Source: Ilyonectria destructans
Taxonomy: Eukaryota; Ascomycota; Sordariomycetes; Hypocreales; Nectriaceae
NCBI GenBank assembly: GCA_020740775.1
Contig: JAHEWK010000021.1
Location: 248,001 to 312,000 of the forward strand
Reading direction: 5' to 3'
Length of the DNA: 64,000 nt
Shown: in pieces, positions 39,924 to 50,957 of the stretch
Layout: every line of letters starts with the position of its first letter
Numbering within the stretch: position 1 is the first letter of the stretch
Notes under the pieces: model-generated
Databases searched by the model: none
What the model saw: the letters and a program-made list of their open reading frames with translations, nothing else
Told to the model about the DNA's origin: nothing
Translations under genes and position numbers: made by a program

Positions 39924-40166
39924 TAAGGTAAGGATTTTATTTCGCCCCAGGGGGGGGAACACACCCCATAGAGCCTTTGAGCTAAGCTGCTGACGTTTCT
40001 GACAGCGCTTCCATAATCACCCGAAGCACCACAATTTCACTTTTTTACTGACTGGTCAACCTGATGTAAATGCCGTGACAGGCCTGCTTGAAGGCTAATT
40101 TCTCCAAGTGTTCAGCATCCTATCCTCAGCAGCTGAAGCACGGTCTGCCAAAACGAGCCTGTATGA
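39924..40166 (-). mobile_element. 5'-truncated fragment of the Tad-like LINE 3' end
   Basis: Minus strand matches the last 250 or so bases of the LINE at about 56365-56616, including TCAGCTGCTGAGGATAGGAT, GCTTCGGGTGATTATGG and the tail AAATCCTTACCTTACC. It lies directly against the inner edge of the right TIR. After it the sequence AATTCCATTGTGC resumes the left-side counterpart at about 37243, so it landed at or near the TIR inner boundary. Confidence 0.85.
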
Positions 40167-40358
40167 TGGCCGTGCAACGCGCCTTTCGCCGATGATATTT
40201 TTCGCGTTCGACATGTGATGTCTAATAAATGTCTTTCCCTTTTGGGACGAACGACAACGCCACCAAAAATGTGACAATTTGGCTCAGGCCCTCTGTGTAC
40301 GTGCTACCGTTTAGGGTTAGCGCGCTTTGGAGCAGAGGGCCTGAGCTTGCTGAGGTAA
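40167..40358 (-). repeat. DUF6589 transposon right TIR (192 bp)
   Basis: Exact reverse complement of 36996-37187 by eye, including the telomere-like GTTTAGGGTTAG at 40309-40320. Confidence 0.92.
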
Positions 40359-40626
40359 GAACACCAGGGCTCCAGGGAGTCACGTGAGAAACAGGAGATT
40401 GTCAGGCGATTCGGAAGGGGCTCGCCGAGCCTTCGGCCGGCTGGCCCGTATTAGGAAGAAAGGGGGGGAGCTACAGTGAACAGATACACAATACACACAC
40501 ATGTTCAAGGTCATCAGGTGGTCATACCAGCAATCCAACAGTTACCCCCTCTCCTGCCGGAGAGGGGGAGCTTAAGCTAGCGGAGTCTGCTTAGTCAAGC
40601 CCCCGGGTACACCCAATCAGACGCTA

Positions 40627-43431
40627 CAGAGAATCTGGGCTCGTGGCAGATACTTTGACTCTAGTGTCTGATTGGGTGTATGTAAGGTGTGGCCCGACCA
40701 CACTAGTGCTGAGATCAAGGGGAGGTCCGAGACCCCGAGTCATGCTAGGCCACCTCGGAAGATGCGGCAGTGAAATCCGTCTCCATGTGGCCGACTTTAG
40801 TTTGCGCTCTGACGCCTTTAGTTACGTGGAAGAATTGGAGAAAGCTGGCAGATGCCATGGACGTGGAAGAAAGGGGCCTTGGACGACGGACTCTCCGATG
40901 TATAAGGTGTAACATAACGGTGCAGTCGTGAAGACACCCACCCCACTGTCGAATTTTTCGCCCGATACCCGGCGGGTGGGGAAGGCCTCAAAGTTATAAC
41001 AGCCAGGGTGCATTTGCGATTGGGTGATATGGGCTGGCATCAGTTTTCCATGTGATGCAGCTCAATAAGGGAGACCAGACGAGCGTAGGGGGAGGCTACC
41101 CATACTACCCCACAATGTAATGCGGATTACGTTTGGCACCATCCTCCTGTAAGCTGCCGACGATGTTAACCACCTCTATCGCGTATCAGACCTTACCCGC
41201 CGATGGAGTGGATTCATTTGCCGCACAGATAGAATTTCGGGCGCACCCTCTTCTGGGCTGGACGTGAAACCTCTGGTGGTCAGAAGGCCGCTTGCATTGC
41301 ATTCCGGTAACAATGCTACCGGTTCGTGAATAGGTCATGAAAGTTGATGCTCTGGCGAGAACGTCGGCAGTGGAGGTAGCCTAGAAATGCGGAAGTATGA
41401 ATGCGATGTCGAATTGTCCCGTCTTTCCGGTTTAGGCGTGCCCTGTGAGGTGGCGAATCGCGGCGAGAACCTTCGGTTGTAACCGCCGGTTCAAGCCACC
41501 TACCTCCCGGGTAACTCACCGGGAAGTACCGCGGCCCCAAGTGAAACTGCAATTTCCTTTCGAATGACTCGAGCATGGTAAATGAGCAGCAACCTCATTT
41601 TCAGTGCGAGCATGATCTTTGTCTAAATCTTAGTCTGCACTAGTAAACGCCTCCTATGGCCTCTTGGGGAGCTATGGAGAAGAGGGTTTGTTGCCGTCGC
41701 AGCCACATGGCGTCGCTCCGTCGCCAGTAAGCCTGGATTCAGCACACTTGAGTCTCACTGCAAGCTGAGGATGGGGGCTAACGAATGGTCATCGCGATTT
41801 TGCCAGCACCCAAGCCATTACATGACATGTACGGAAGATGGATTCACTCGCTCTAGGGCCGCTGCGTGATGAACTGCATACATAGCAATTCATGCCACCT
41901 GGATCTCCTTGCACCTGACGAAGAGGTGAAGGAACACATAAGAACTCGATTGCCAGACTGACATATGTCAGAGTTCTATGTGCGGTACATCGTGCTCCCA
42001 ATTGCCACCATTCCGTCCCAGTTCCCAACGCACCCAGGCCAACGCAAATGGCGAATCCAACGACGAATCCTATTGTTGATGTCGAGTCACGGTCAACCCT
42101 TGTCATTAGTATTTCTATCGCCTGCCTCTCGGTCTCCACTTTAGTCGTATTTCTACGGCTCTACACTCGCGTCTTGATACTCAAAGCTCCTGGCCTGGAT
42201 GACTTGACAATTTTAATAGTACAGGTATCCGCTTGCTTGGTGTCCGTGGAAGATGCGAACATGACTGATGGGCATTGCCAGCTCCTCGGAATTTGCGTCG
42301 TTATCGCAACAATCCTGGGTAGCATTAGCCCCTCCTCCTCCTTTTTACAATGCTGATCTGTAACAAGAGGCAAAATTTGGGCTTGGCCGCCATGTATGGA
42401 CTGTTGAGCCAGATCAGCTCCAGGCACAGCTGCAGGTTCGCCGGACTTCGTACCTTCTTTCAAACAGTGTCCTTATGCGCTTAACAGGCCCTCTACGTCG
42501 CCATTCTCACTTATGCTCTCGCAATGAATATCCTCAAGTGCTCCTTTCTTCTTCATTACCGCCGCATGTTCCCAGGGGAAACCATTAGAAGAGTCTCCTT
42601 GATCCTTCTCATCTTTGTTATTTTTTGGGCCATCGTCCACGACATCATCCTTGGGTTAGCTTGTGTTCCGGTGTCATTCATCATTCCCAGCATGGCCGAC
42701 AAATGTCTTGATACTCTTCCTGCCTGGTACTCGGTAACCATTGTGCACATCATCAGCGATTTCATCATCTTCCTGATCCCTTTGCCGGCTGTACTTTCAT
42801 TGAAACTGCGCCTAAAACAAAAGATTCTAGTGGCCTCAATTTTCAGTCTTGGGTTCTTGTGAGTGTCGTATTTCGTGTTGCAGCAAAGCCTTCAAAACTA
42901 ATAATTCCGAAACATCCAGCACATGCACAATATCAGTCATCCGAGCTCCTACACTCCGAGAGGCCATCTTTACAGAAGATCCAACGTGGGGCAACACTGA
43001 TGCCGCATGGTGGTCCGTCGTCGAACTCACATGCGGTATCCTTTGCGCGAGCTTGCCCACCCTGCGCCCTCTATTGGCCAAGGTTGTGCCTGGCCTGTCA
43101 ACGAAGGGCTCGAGCAACCACCACGAGCTCTATGCCGCAGGCCGGAGGGCTATGACAACGGGGTTCATGCCAGCCGGGGACAGCGCCGCGGACGGGAGCA
43201 CTGTAGCCCTGGGGGTTGTAGCATCTGCTGACTCCGATGCCGGTGACGACCGACCGGGCATTGGCAAGCCTGACCGTATAGCGCAAGTATACGCCAGCGT
43301 ATCGGGTTATGCGAAGACCAACGAGGAAAGTTCTGAGACCGGCTTCAAAGAGAGTGGCAGGCCAAACCAGAGGGGGATCCTCATCACGACTGAGATCACA
43401 CGCTGTCATCAGGATCTTCCTTGCTAGGGGC
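40627..43431. repeat. segmental duplication, copy B (partner 144-3221)
   Basis: Direct repeat of copy A without the 299-bp MITE. The non-coding part 40627-42047 contains no gene I can support. It continues beyond the copy A breakpoint; 43432-43560 resembles the region downstream of rhodopsin-like copy 3. Confidence 0.85.
42048..43427 (+). CDS. rhodopsin-like (PTH11/SAT4-type) membrane protein, copy 2
   Basis: join(42048..42224, 42282..42318, 42368..42435, 42488..42858, 42920..43427), about 386 aa, open with consistent phases. Nearly identical to copy 1 (for example STLVISIS against STLVIGIS; LACVPV against LACDPV). This copy retains the native C-terminus RCHQDLPC followed by TAG. Membrane helices and the FLRLYTR, KFGLGRHVW and IRAPTLRE landmarks are as in copy 1. 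No function beyond the membrane-protein family can be assigned. Confidence 0.78.
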
Positions 43432-43842
43432 GGTCAAGATGGACGATTTGATGTTAACATCCGAGTGCCGCTACGGACGACCTCGAGTAGCAACGATACT
43501 TGGTCTCTCAGCGAATGGAGGCAGTATTACCGTTTGAGTAGCAGTTGATGCGTATGCCACCACTAGTTGACACGCAAATCGATAACTATTCCGGGCGGCT
43601 TATTAATAAATAATCTTTCTGCGCCATTCTCATCATCACCGTCACCAAGTACGTTGAGAGCGTCTCCCCGAATTGTTTCCGAGGCGCGATTCATCATCAG
43701 CGTTATAATGTCCGCCACTAACCCAGCTATACCAGGCGTGGATGCTATGGGCACGTTAGGCGGGGTCAGACCCAAGAGCACGAGCAAGGTTACCGTATAG
43801 CCCATCCAGCTGCTCTACAGCTGAGACCAAGGGTCGGAACCA
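43432..43842. other. non-coding stretch
   Basis: Short opposing ORFs (about 80 codons each way, 43563-43805) have no recognisable motif. Probably the downstream flank of rhodopsin-like copy 2. Confidence 0.45.
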
Positions 43843-45856
43843 CTACATCCACTCCACTTTGGGACCAAGTAGAGTGGATGTACGATTTTTAGGCAATTAC
43901 ATAGTGGATGTAGCACATATTCGACCGGAGTGGAATGGATGTACACACGTGGATTTATAAGTGGATTTATAGTGGATCTTTGAGGCTATTCACAACCTCG
44001 TCGGTGCCTATTCAGCCTCACTTTCAGAGGTTGACACTAACTCTTCAGCCTGTTGCTGCTGTGATGAATCGTCAACCTCGCTGGCGCTGTCCTCGCTCTC
44101 CAATAGCCATTTTGACTCAGCAAGCGCCAGCTCGTCGTCGCTTAGAGTCACGCAGCCGGCATCCAGCTTACTTTCAAGGTGTGACTTAAGCGATGGATCC
44201 AGGTCTTTGATAAGGCCAGCACGGTACCAAGAGCGTAAAACCTGACAAATGGCGATAATATCAGCATCTAGGTTCGTACGCAGCCCCGAGACCATTTTGC
44301 CAGCAGCTGAAAATAACCTCTCACACTCGGCTGATATCGGCTGGATCGTCAGGAAGTCCAAGGCCATCCTGGATAACCGAGGATATCTGCTTTGCTTAGT
44401 GATCCAGTAACCAATTGGATCACGAACGTCGCCGTCGCTGGCCTCACGATCCGTCTGCCACGCTTGGTACTCGTCACCAACAATAGTTGCTGCGTAGGCT
44501 GGTTTTGAGTTCGGCAGACGACTGTTCTTCTCGAAGGGGTTGAAAAACCGAGGTCTTTTTGCCGGTGGCTCGTCGTCGCCTCTGCTGCTGCTGGTTCTAA
44601 TCTCGAGATGAGCGTAATCGGACAGCCAGACGTCAGCAACTATCTCCTTTACCTTTTCAACCCAACTAGGCTTATGAACCCACGTTTCATCAAACCAGTC
44701 CCAACGATAAGCTGGATGGAGTGCTATAGCCGTATAGTAGATAGATGTCTCGTCCAGCCGCTAATAATATTCATCCAGTTTATCCCAAGCAAGGTTGATT
44801 CCGATGCGGAAGTGCTCTGGATCAGGAAAGTCAGCAGCAAGCTGCTTATATTCTTCCAGTGTGTTAAGCAGCAACTTATAGCCAAGCACTACGTCCCAGA
44901 TATTGCCATAGGAGCCAGTCCAGCCTTACTTACGCCTTCGGATATGTCCATCACCCTCAAGCGTCTTTACCACGGTCTCAAAAACAGTCAGAATAGCCTC
45001 CAAATGGTAAAGAACCTCCCAGTCTTTGTCCGTTAGCTGATTCTCATCTCGGAGGATGCGTGGTTTTCTCGCCAACTTGGCTTGTGTCACTTGGCCAGTC
45101 TTTTTAGACCGATTTTCGTCCTCCCATTGCGCCTTATACTTGATCAGTAGGAGTTCGATAGAGGTTTTCAACCGTAGAGCTCTGCGGATCATATAGAGTT
45201 GCGACAGCCAACGCGTATCGTTGTCGATAATTAGCTTGAGTGGTTTTTTGGATTGGAGTTTAAGTGTGGTAGCGCGATTAATTTCGTCCTGTTAGATATA
45301 CCGAATTAGTATGAGACGAATAGGATTTAGTAGGGCCGCTTTACCCTCTGGACCTCCTTGAATAAGTAAATCAGCCGATAGCTAATACGCACATCAACTA
45401 TAATATTATATAACTTGCCAACTGGTTCTTTTTTGCGCCATTGAGCGTATTCAGTATTAGATAACGCTTCTGCGCCCGATAATTGCTGCTCGAACGCGTT
45501 GGCGTTTTTGCCAAATAAGAGCGCCTTGGCTGACAAGTTAATTGTGTGGCCAATACAGCGTCCTCGGCGTAGTCGGCCATCGAACCCAAGTTCGGCACCA
45601 ATAACCTCCATGGCAGTATCGTTGTTTTTAGTATTGTCGAGCGTAAAATAGCCAATCTTCTCTAGACCCACGCCAAGAGTATATAGGAGGTCGAGAACCT
45701 CCCCACCGATCGTTAAGCCGAAGTGACGATAAGCCTCTGGAACCCCGATCATGATTTTGCATGGTCGATTCTTCTCATCTCTGAAAAAACAAGCAATACC
45801 GTAGAGGGCAAGCTTATTTCGAGACATCCAGCCATCAAATGAGATGTGAAGCGCTC
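43843..45856 (-). pseudogene. hAT-0 transposase, C-terminal two thirds, interrupted at 45857
   Basis: Minus strand resumes after the hAT-1 insertion with LHISFDGWMSRNKLALYGIACFF (first catalytic Asp) and IGYFTLDNTKNNDTAMEVIG (second), CIGHTINLSAKALLFG, then broken frames to LTDKDWEVLYHLEAILTVFE, and the dimerisation region MALDFLTIQPISAECERLFSAAGKMVSGLR near 44300. Stops and shifts lie at about 45300, 44920 and 44500. The 3' end region 43843-43990 has GTGGATGTA/TCCACT repeats typical of this family's termini. N-terminal residues lie at 56655-56941. Confidence 0.82.
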
Positions 45857-46306
45857 CAGGGGAGCAGTGATCGGAATGGTCTGGTCTGACTTGGTCTTGG
45901 TCTGGTCTAGACCGCCAAGACTTGGTCTGGTCTGAGGATTTCTCAAGACCATGGTCGGACCGGTCTTAATGGTCTGGACCGGTCCGGCTATAAATAGATC
46001 GGGGCAGCTGAATCTTAGACTAATGCAGTTAGAACGTTTGGTACGGAATGAACCCCTGAGAACAGCTGAGTTTTTGTTGTAAGGTAGCTAGATATGATTG
46101 GTTAAGGACCAAGGGGAGCAGACCCACAATAGGGGCTCCGCTCCCACCTACTAAACGGCGCTCTATGCGCGATTCCCTATGTAGAAAACAAGGCTCATTC
46201 ATTATCTCTATTATATGCGCTTATTGGGCTTCCATCGCTGTCTACGACACTTTTCCACTCACATAAAACAATCAAGTCCGTAACAACATGCTTGTATGCT
46301 ATTGTT

Positions 46307-48618
46307 ATGGAGTCTTCAACTCCAACCTTACCGTCTCCATTGACTATAATGATACCAAATTCAACGTCTCTTACACCATCTCCTGTCCCTACGTCGTCAC
46401 CCACCCCTACTCTATCACCTGGCCCTGGTCGATATCACGAACCTCCGGATGAGTTCGTACAGGACCGTATCACCTACGTGAAACGCGCGACAATTGCAAA
46501 GAAGGGATTTCGTCTAGGTTCATCACACATCTAGAAGTATGGCCTCCAATACATTCGAGCTAGTGATAAGAAAGAGGTGTATTACTGTCACGAGTGCACG
46601 GTTGGAAAGAACAAGCAAGAATTGTTTGTTATCAATGGCACTTCTACGGTCAGAAATCACCTAGAACAGAAGCACCAGATTGATCCCCAGAGTGGTATCA
46701 AGAAGCATAGTTCGACACGGAAGTCTGTACTGGATCAGCAGAAGAGCGCGGCTGCTACTAATACCTTCTTCTGGAAAGACTCAATGGAGAAGTTCAAAGA
46801 GCTTCTAATTCGTTGGATTGTGTACTGCCATATTGCTTTCTTTCAACTAGAAAATCAGTATTTCCGAGAACTACTCTTCTTTTTAAATCCAGCACTTCTC
46901 AACCACCTTCCAAAGGCAGCGAAAACTATTCGAAGTTGGGTTATGGACGCCTTTTTGTCGAAGAAGCAGCGGCTCAGAGAGGACCTCCAGCGCTCGCGGA
47001 GTAGAATCTCCATCTCCTTTGACCTCTGGACTTCGCCAAACCCTTACGCTATTCTAGGTGTCATCGCGATGTGGATTGACACTACCGGCAAGCGACGAAC
47101 TACCGTTTTGGGTATACGACGTGTGTACGGCGAACACACTGGCGAGAATCTTGGATCAGTTGTTCTTGAATTGCTAAAAGAATATGATATTGGCGGAGAT
47201 CAGATTGGATACTTCATGCTGGATAATGCCTCGTCAAATGATACCGCTGTTGGATTCATACTCAAGGAGCTCTGCCCATGGATGGACTCGAAACAACGTC
47301 GCCATCGCCGACTTCGCTGCTTGGGCCACATTGTCAACCTCTGCTGCCAGGCGTTCCTTATGGGTCGGAACTGTGAGAAGTATCTAGCAAAGCTTGAAAA
47401 GCACTATCAACGCGGAGACTATGCGAAGGTGGAAGAGCTCTGGAAAAAATTTGGATGCTTAGGTCGGCTTCACAACCTCGTACGATACATTAGGCTTACT
47501 CCACAACGCCGTGAGGAGTTTGCTGCAATCATTATCGGCGGAGATCTCTCTGAATTCGATGGGCTCGAGCTTATCCAGAACAACTCGACACGCTGGAATT
47601 CATGGTTTCATTCAATTACACGGGCATTGAATGTTCGGGAACGTTTAGAGATCTTCTCAGCTCGCCATGTACCTGGGAAAGGCTCTCAAGGGATTGCGAA
47701 CTTTAAACTTGATGGACAGCACTGTTCGAGCTTGAAAAGATTGAACTCGCTCTAAAAGACTTCTACGCTGCAACTTTGCTTTCTGAAGGTAAGAAGACGT
47801 CACTTGCTGACTGGTTTTCAACTTTGGACTGCCTTCTTCGAGAGATAAGCGAGACGAAGGATCACTACCACGACATCCACACTGAGGACGATAATAACTT
47901 TACATGGAAGTACCTTCAAAGCTGCGCAGATGCCGCGTGGTCAAAATGTGCCGAGTACTACAACAACCAGCAGCTGAATTGGCAGAATCGATTCCCTGAA
48001 GATACTGACCTTCCACCGGCGTACTATGCGGCTCAAATCCTCGATCCATATCGCAAGTGGGCGTGGTTCAGACAAGAGTGGGTTCTTCAAGGGAACGAAG
48101 AGAAGAAGAGGTGGTTTGATAACGCACAATCAGCGGTGAAGCATCTCTGGGAGACAGAGTATAAGGGGAGGCACCCTGTTGAGATGCTGCCACCACCGGC
48201 CAGGAAGGAGAGAGATCCTGACCCAGCATTTGATCGCCAGCGGGAACATAAGCGTATTCGAACAGACGCTCCGGTCTCCACAACTGATTTGTATGAACAA
48301 TATATTTCTACCGACCGGCTCCATGACGACGAGGCAGGTTACGATGACGCCATTGCGTACTGGCTATCTCGTTATGACTCCCAGAGAGATCTCGCTCGCT
48401 TCGCACTGGATCTTTTTGCGATCTCACCTATGTCGGATGAGTGCGAACGCCTTTTTAGTAGCGCAAAGCTTACCATAGTTGATCGCCGTGGTAGGCTGAA
48501 AGCAGATATCATAGAGGCTTGTGAGTGTCTCCGGGCCTGGTATGGAAAGCCCCAGGTTGAGGATGACAGTGATAGCGAGGATAGTGAGAATGACAACGAA
48601 TGGATTGATAGCTATTAG
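46307..48618 (+). pseudogene. hAT-1 transposase with one stop and one frameshift
   Basis: First ATG in frame is 46307 (MESSTPTLPSPL). A BED-type zinc finger is interrupted by TAG at 46532-46534 in the SSHI-KYGL segment, where Trp (TGG) is expected; it continues YYCHECTVGKNK...VRNHLEQKH. The catalytic core follows: ISISFDLWTSPN, YFMLDNASSNDTAVG, LRCLGHIVNLCCQAF, NNSTRWNSW. Near 47725 a 1-nt loss shifts frame to LEKIELALKDFYAATLLSEG. The dimerisation domain is intact (FALDLFAISPMSDECERLFSSAK), with an acidic tail ending 48618. With two lesions it is probably inactive. Confidence 0.87.
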
Positions 48619-48825
48619 TAAAATACATTTCCTCTCTTCCTTCCACTACTTCAGCCTCTGTCACGGGACCAGAGGCTCTGCAGCAAGCATAGCGTGTATT
48701 GACGAAGAGGTCGCTCAGGGAGCAGAAAACGCTCTGCCCCTGAGCGACAATATTTATCTGAGCGTACACGTGACCTGTCAGGTGGAACCCTGACAGCCTC
48801 ATTCTTGGCGGTCTTGTTGGTCGGA

Positions 48826-49469
48826 CCGGTCTGTCAGAGGGTAGTCATACCTGCACAGCCCCGTACATGCACAGCTGGTCTGATTAGTCAGCAATAGCCC
48901 CTATAAATATTCTCCTAAGTGCCCTAAGGACCCTATAACTATAATGGACCTTCCACCTCAACAACTTTATGAGTTGCAAGAAGAGCTTGCATTTGCTCTT
49001 GCAGTTTACGCAGAAATTGGTGGCTATAAATTTATCATTCGACGCTCACGTTCATTTTGGCATGGCTCTGAGCGACCTACTATCCTATACGCTTGCAATC
49101 GCTGGCGTCAAGGCTGCCAATTTTCAATTCTAGCTAAAGAAGACTCTTACGGCTTGTGGCATCTCAAACATCGCACTGAAGCCCGATTTTCCCACCACAA
49201 CCACAGGCCCCAGCCCCGAGAGCCCCAGCAGCTACGAGAGCCCCAGCTGCAGGAGCCCTCAATACTATCAATTGAGCCGCTGGAGAAGAAATTGCCTACC
49301 TGTAGTAAATGTCACAAAGAAGGCCATAGAAGGGGTGCAAAATGTTGTATTTTGTGTGGTCAAGATAGCCCATAAATATAGGGCCCTTAGGGTACTTGAG
49401 GGAATATTTTTAGGGGCTGGCTGTGCATGTACGGGGCTGTGCAGGTATGACTACCCTCTGTCAGACCGG
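48826..49469 (+). mobile_element. 644-bp inverted-repeat element encoding a FAR1-like protein
   Basis: Arms 48826-48875 and 49420-49469 are inverted repeats of about 50 bp with one mismatch (core CAGAGGGTAGTCATACCTGC). A second, imperfect pair of about 42 bp lies just inside (48896-48937 and 49378-49419) and includes CCTATAAATAT-like TATA sequences. One ORF fills the interior. No target duplication found. Located between the hAT-1 transposase and the LINE. Confidence 0.65.
48944..49375 (+). CDS. small FAR1/MULE-type DNA-binding protein (143 aa)
   Basis: Residues about 26-92 fit the FAR1/WRKY-GCM zinc-binding fold found at the N-terminus of MULE transposases: GYKFIIRRSRSFWHG, YACNRWRQGCQFSILAKE, WHLKHRTEARFSHHNH (Cys, Cys, His-x-His). 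A short Pro/Gln/Glu-rich linker with LREPQL repeats follows, then a C-terminal knuckle CSKCHKEGHRRGAKC as in MULE C-termini. The catalytic domain is entirely absent while the frame is intact, so the protein could bind the element's ends without cutting. Whether it is expressed is unknown; a TATA-like CCTATAAATAT lies about 45 bp upstream. Confidence 0.65.
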   Translation: MDLPPQQLYELQEELAFALAVYAEIGGYKFIIRRSRSFWHGSERPTILYACNRWRQGCQFSILAKEDSYGLWHLKHRTEARFSHHNHRPQPREPQQLREPQLQEPSILSIEPLEKKLPTCSKCHKEGHRRGAKCCILCGQDSP

Positions 49470-49790
49470 GTATTATGTAAGCAGCTGGTCTGGTCTGGTC
49501 TGGGGGTCCAGACCAGACCAGACGATACTGAAGTAACTTGATTGATGGGATTACCCTTCTTACGGAAATCTCGTTATTTATCTTCTTTATAACTTTTGAA
49601 ATACCTACCCGGTAGCCGCTTGGCGGAGATTCAGGCCCTTGGTGGATGTCTGGCGTTGCGAACCCCGCTTCAGACGTCATTGTCGTCATGGAAGGCGAAC
49701 CCGGATGTTCCGGGCGGGGGATATCATCGTCCCCTGCGTAAAAGGACCAGAACGACGAGGGCATTAGAGTCCGAGCAGCAAAAAGGCGAT

Positions 49791-50957
49791 ATGGAATGGC
49801 AGGAGGAGGAGAGCAGCGAGGGAGCTCTGAGTCACACGCGAACTAAGAAAAGAACCACGCCTAAGGCAGCTGGCAGCATGACCGAGGCGATCCAGGGTTT
49901 GAAACGACTCCTGGAACAGGATTTCAATCAAAGAATGGAAGCAATGAAGGCAGAGTTTCAGCTCGAGTTTACAAAACTTAGCGACCGCATGGCTGAGGAA
50001 GTCACTAGGACCACGGCCCAGATGGCGCAAGAATTGTCACAGGCTCGAGAGCAGCTCACCCTGGTTTGCAGCGAGTTGGAGCAGACCCGGCTACAGCTGG
50101 ACACCTTGACCAATGCTCATGCAGCAAGATCGCCTAGTCAGACATATGCAGATGCTGCCAGGATGACGCCTATTAGTATTACCACTCAAACCCCATCCAC
50201 GGTTCGATCGGCAACCCCGGAACCGGTGTTCTGCACGGTAGACACATCCAGGGTGCCCGAGGATCATATCGGAGATACTACACCAGCAGTGCTTCGCAGG
50301 ACCATTGAACAGGAAATGCGAACATCTAGCGACCAACCTAGTTGGCGATGTGTTGCAGTGACCAGAGATGGACGAAATGCCAACCGCCTGAGGGTCATCG
50401 GTAGGAACGAGGAAGAACTGAAGAAGATCAAGACCATTATTGAGGTCAAGAAGGCTCCAGGTGCGAGAGTCCTTCGTGACCAACTGTACCCAGTCAAAGT
50501 TGACAATATAAACCGTACCGCCGTTCTCGACCAGGAAGGCAAGGTCCTTCCTGGAGCAATGGAAGCCTTGGGCCAAGAGAATGAAGTCCAGATTGCCAAG
50601 ATGGCCTGGTTGAGTCGCAGGGATAACGCAAAGGCATATGGATCCATGGTGGTATACCTCACCAAAAACAGTGATGCCAGGAGACTCTTACAGGAACGCT
50701 ACTTCCTTGCAGCCGGTGAATCGGCTTATACCAGCATGTTCGAGCGGAGAACCGGACCGATACAATGCTATAACTGCCAGGAGCTCGGCCACAAGGCTTT
50801 CTCGTGCAGCAAGAATCGGGTATGTGCGAGGTGCGCTGCCGAAGGCCACCATCATAGTGAGTGCCAGACGCAGGTACCCAAGTGCGTACCCTGTGGTGGA
50901 CCGCACGAGTCGTTCAGTCGAAGCTGCCCGAAACTCTACCCTACTCGGCATGAGTAG
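49791..50957 (+). CDS. LINE ORF1 (gag-like RNA-binding protein)
   Basis: 388 codons from the first in-frame ATG (the frame is open upstream to about 49596 without ATG). Coiled-coil stretch ([27 protein letters not shown] and on to about residue 150), a central region ([25 protein letters not shown]) and three C-terminal zinc knuckles: [43 protein letters not shown]. Expected to coat the LINE RNA. Its stop overlaps the ORF2 start by 8 nt (ATGAGTAG). Confidence 0.85.
   Translation: MEWQEEESSEGALSHTRTKKRTTPKAAGSMTEAIQGLKRLLEQDFNQRMEAMKAEFQLEFTKLSDRMAEEVTRTTAQMAQELSQAREQLTLVCSELEQTRLQLDTLTNAHAARSPSQTYADAARMTPISITTQTPSTVRSATPEPVFCTVDTSRVPEDHIGDTTPAVLRRTIEQEMRTSSDQPSWRCVAVTRDGRNANRLRVIGRNEEELKKIKTIIEVKKAPGARVLRDQLYPVKVDNINRTAVLDQEGKVLPGAMEALGQENEVQIAKMAWLSRRDNAKAYGSMVVYLTKNSDARRLLQERYFLAAGESAYTSMFERRTGPIQCYNCQELGHKAFSCSKNRVCARCAAEGHHHSECQTQVPKCVPCGGPHESFSRSCPKLYPTRHE

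Larger units (their letters stand above)
36996..40358 (+). mobile_element. DUF6589-type DNA transposon with perfect 192-bp TIRs
   Basis: A 3363-bp element bounded by terminal inverted repeats 36996-37187 and 40167-40358 that match at every position by eye. Direct 8-bp copies of GAACACCA sit outside both ends (36988-36995 and 40359-40366). The only gene is a spliced 821-aa DUF6589-like protein. It is inserted in an LTR. Perfect TIRs and an unbroken gene indicate recent activity. A 243-bp LINE fragment lies just inside the right TIR. The 8-bp duplication is shared with hAT, P and KDZ elements, but the protein shows none of the hAT or MULE landmarks I can recognise. Confidence 0.9.
36983..40540. 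repeat. copia-type LTR interrupted by the DUF6589 transposon
   Basis: TGTTGGAACACCA at 36983-36995 continues, across the transposon and one copy of its target duplication, at 40367 and ends AATCCAACA at 40540. Rejoined it is a 187-bp LTR with TGTTGG...CCAACA ends. Next to it (40541-40570) is a C/T then purine-rich run that could be a polypurine tract of a minus-strand element. Its own flanks do not match. Confidence 0.6.

Noticed and set aside
43563..43805. Opposing 77-80-codon ORFs downstream of rhodopsin-like copy 2
   Set aside because: No motif, no paralogous support, and both strands equally open; not enough to call a gene.
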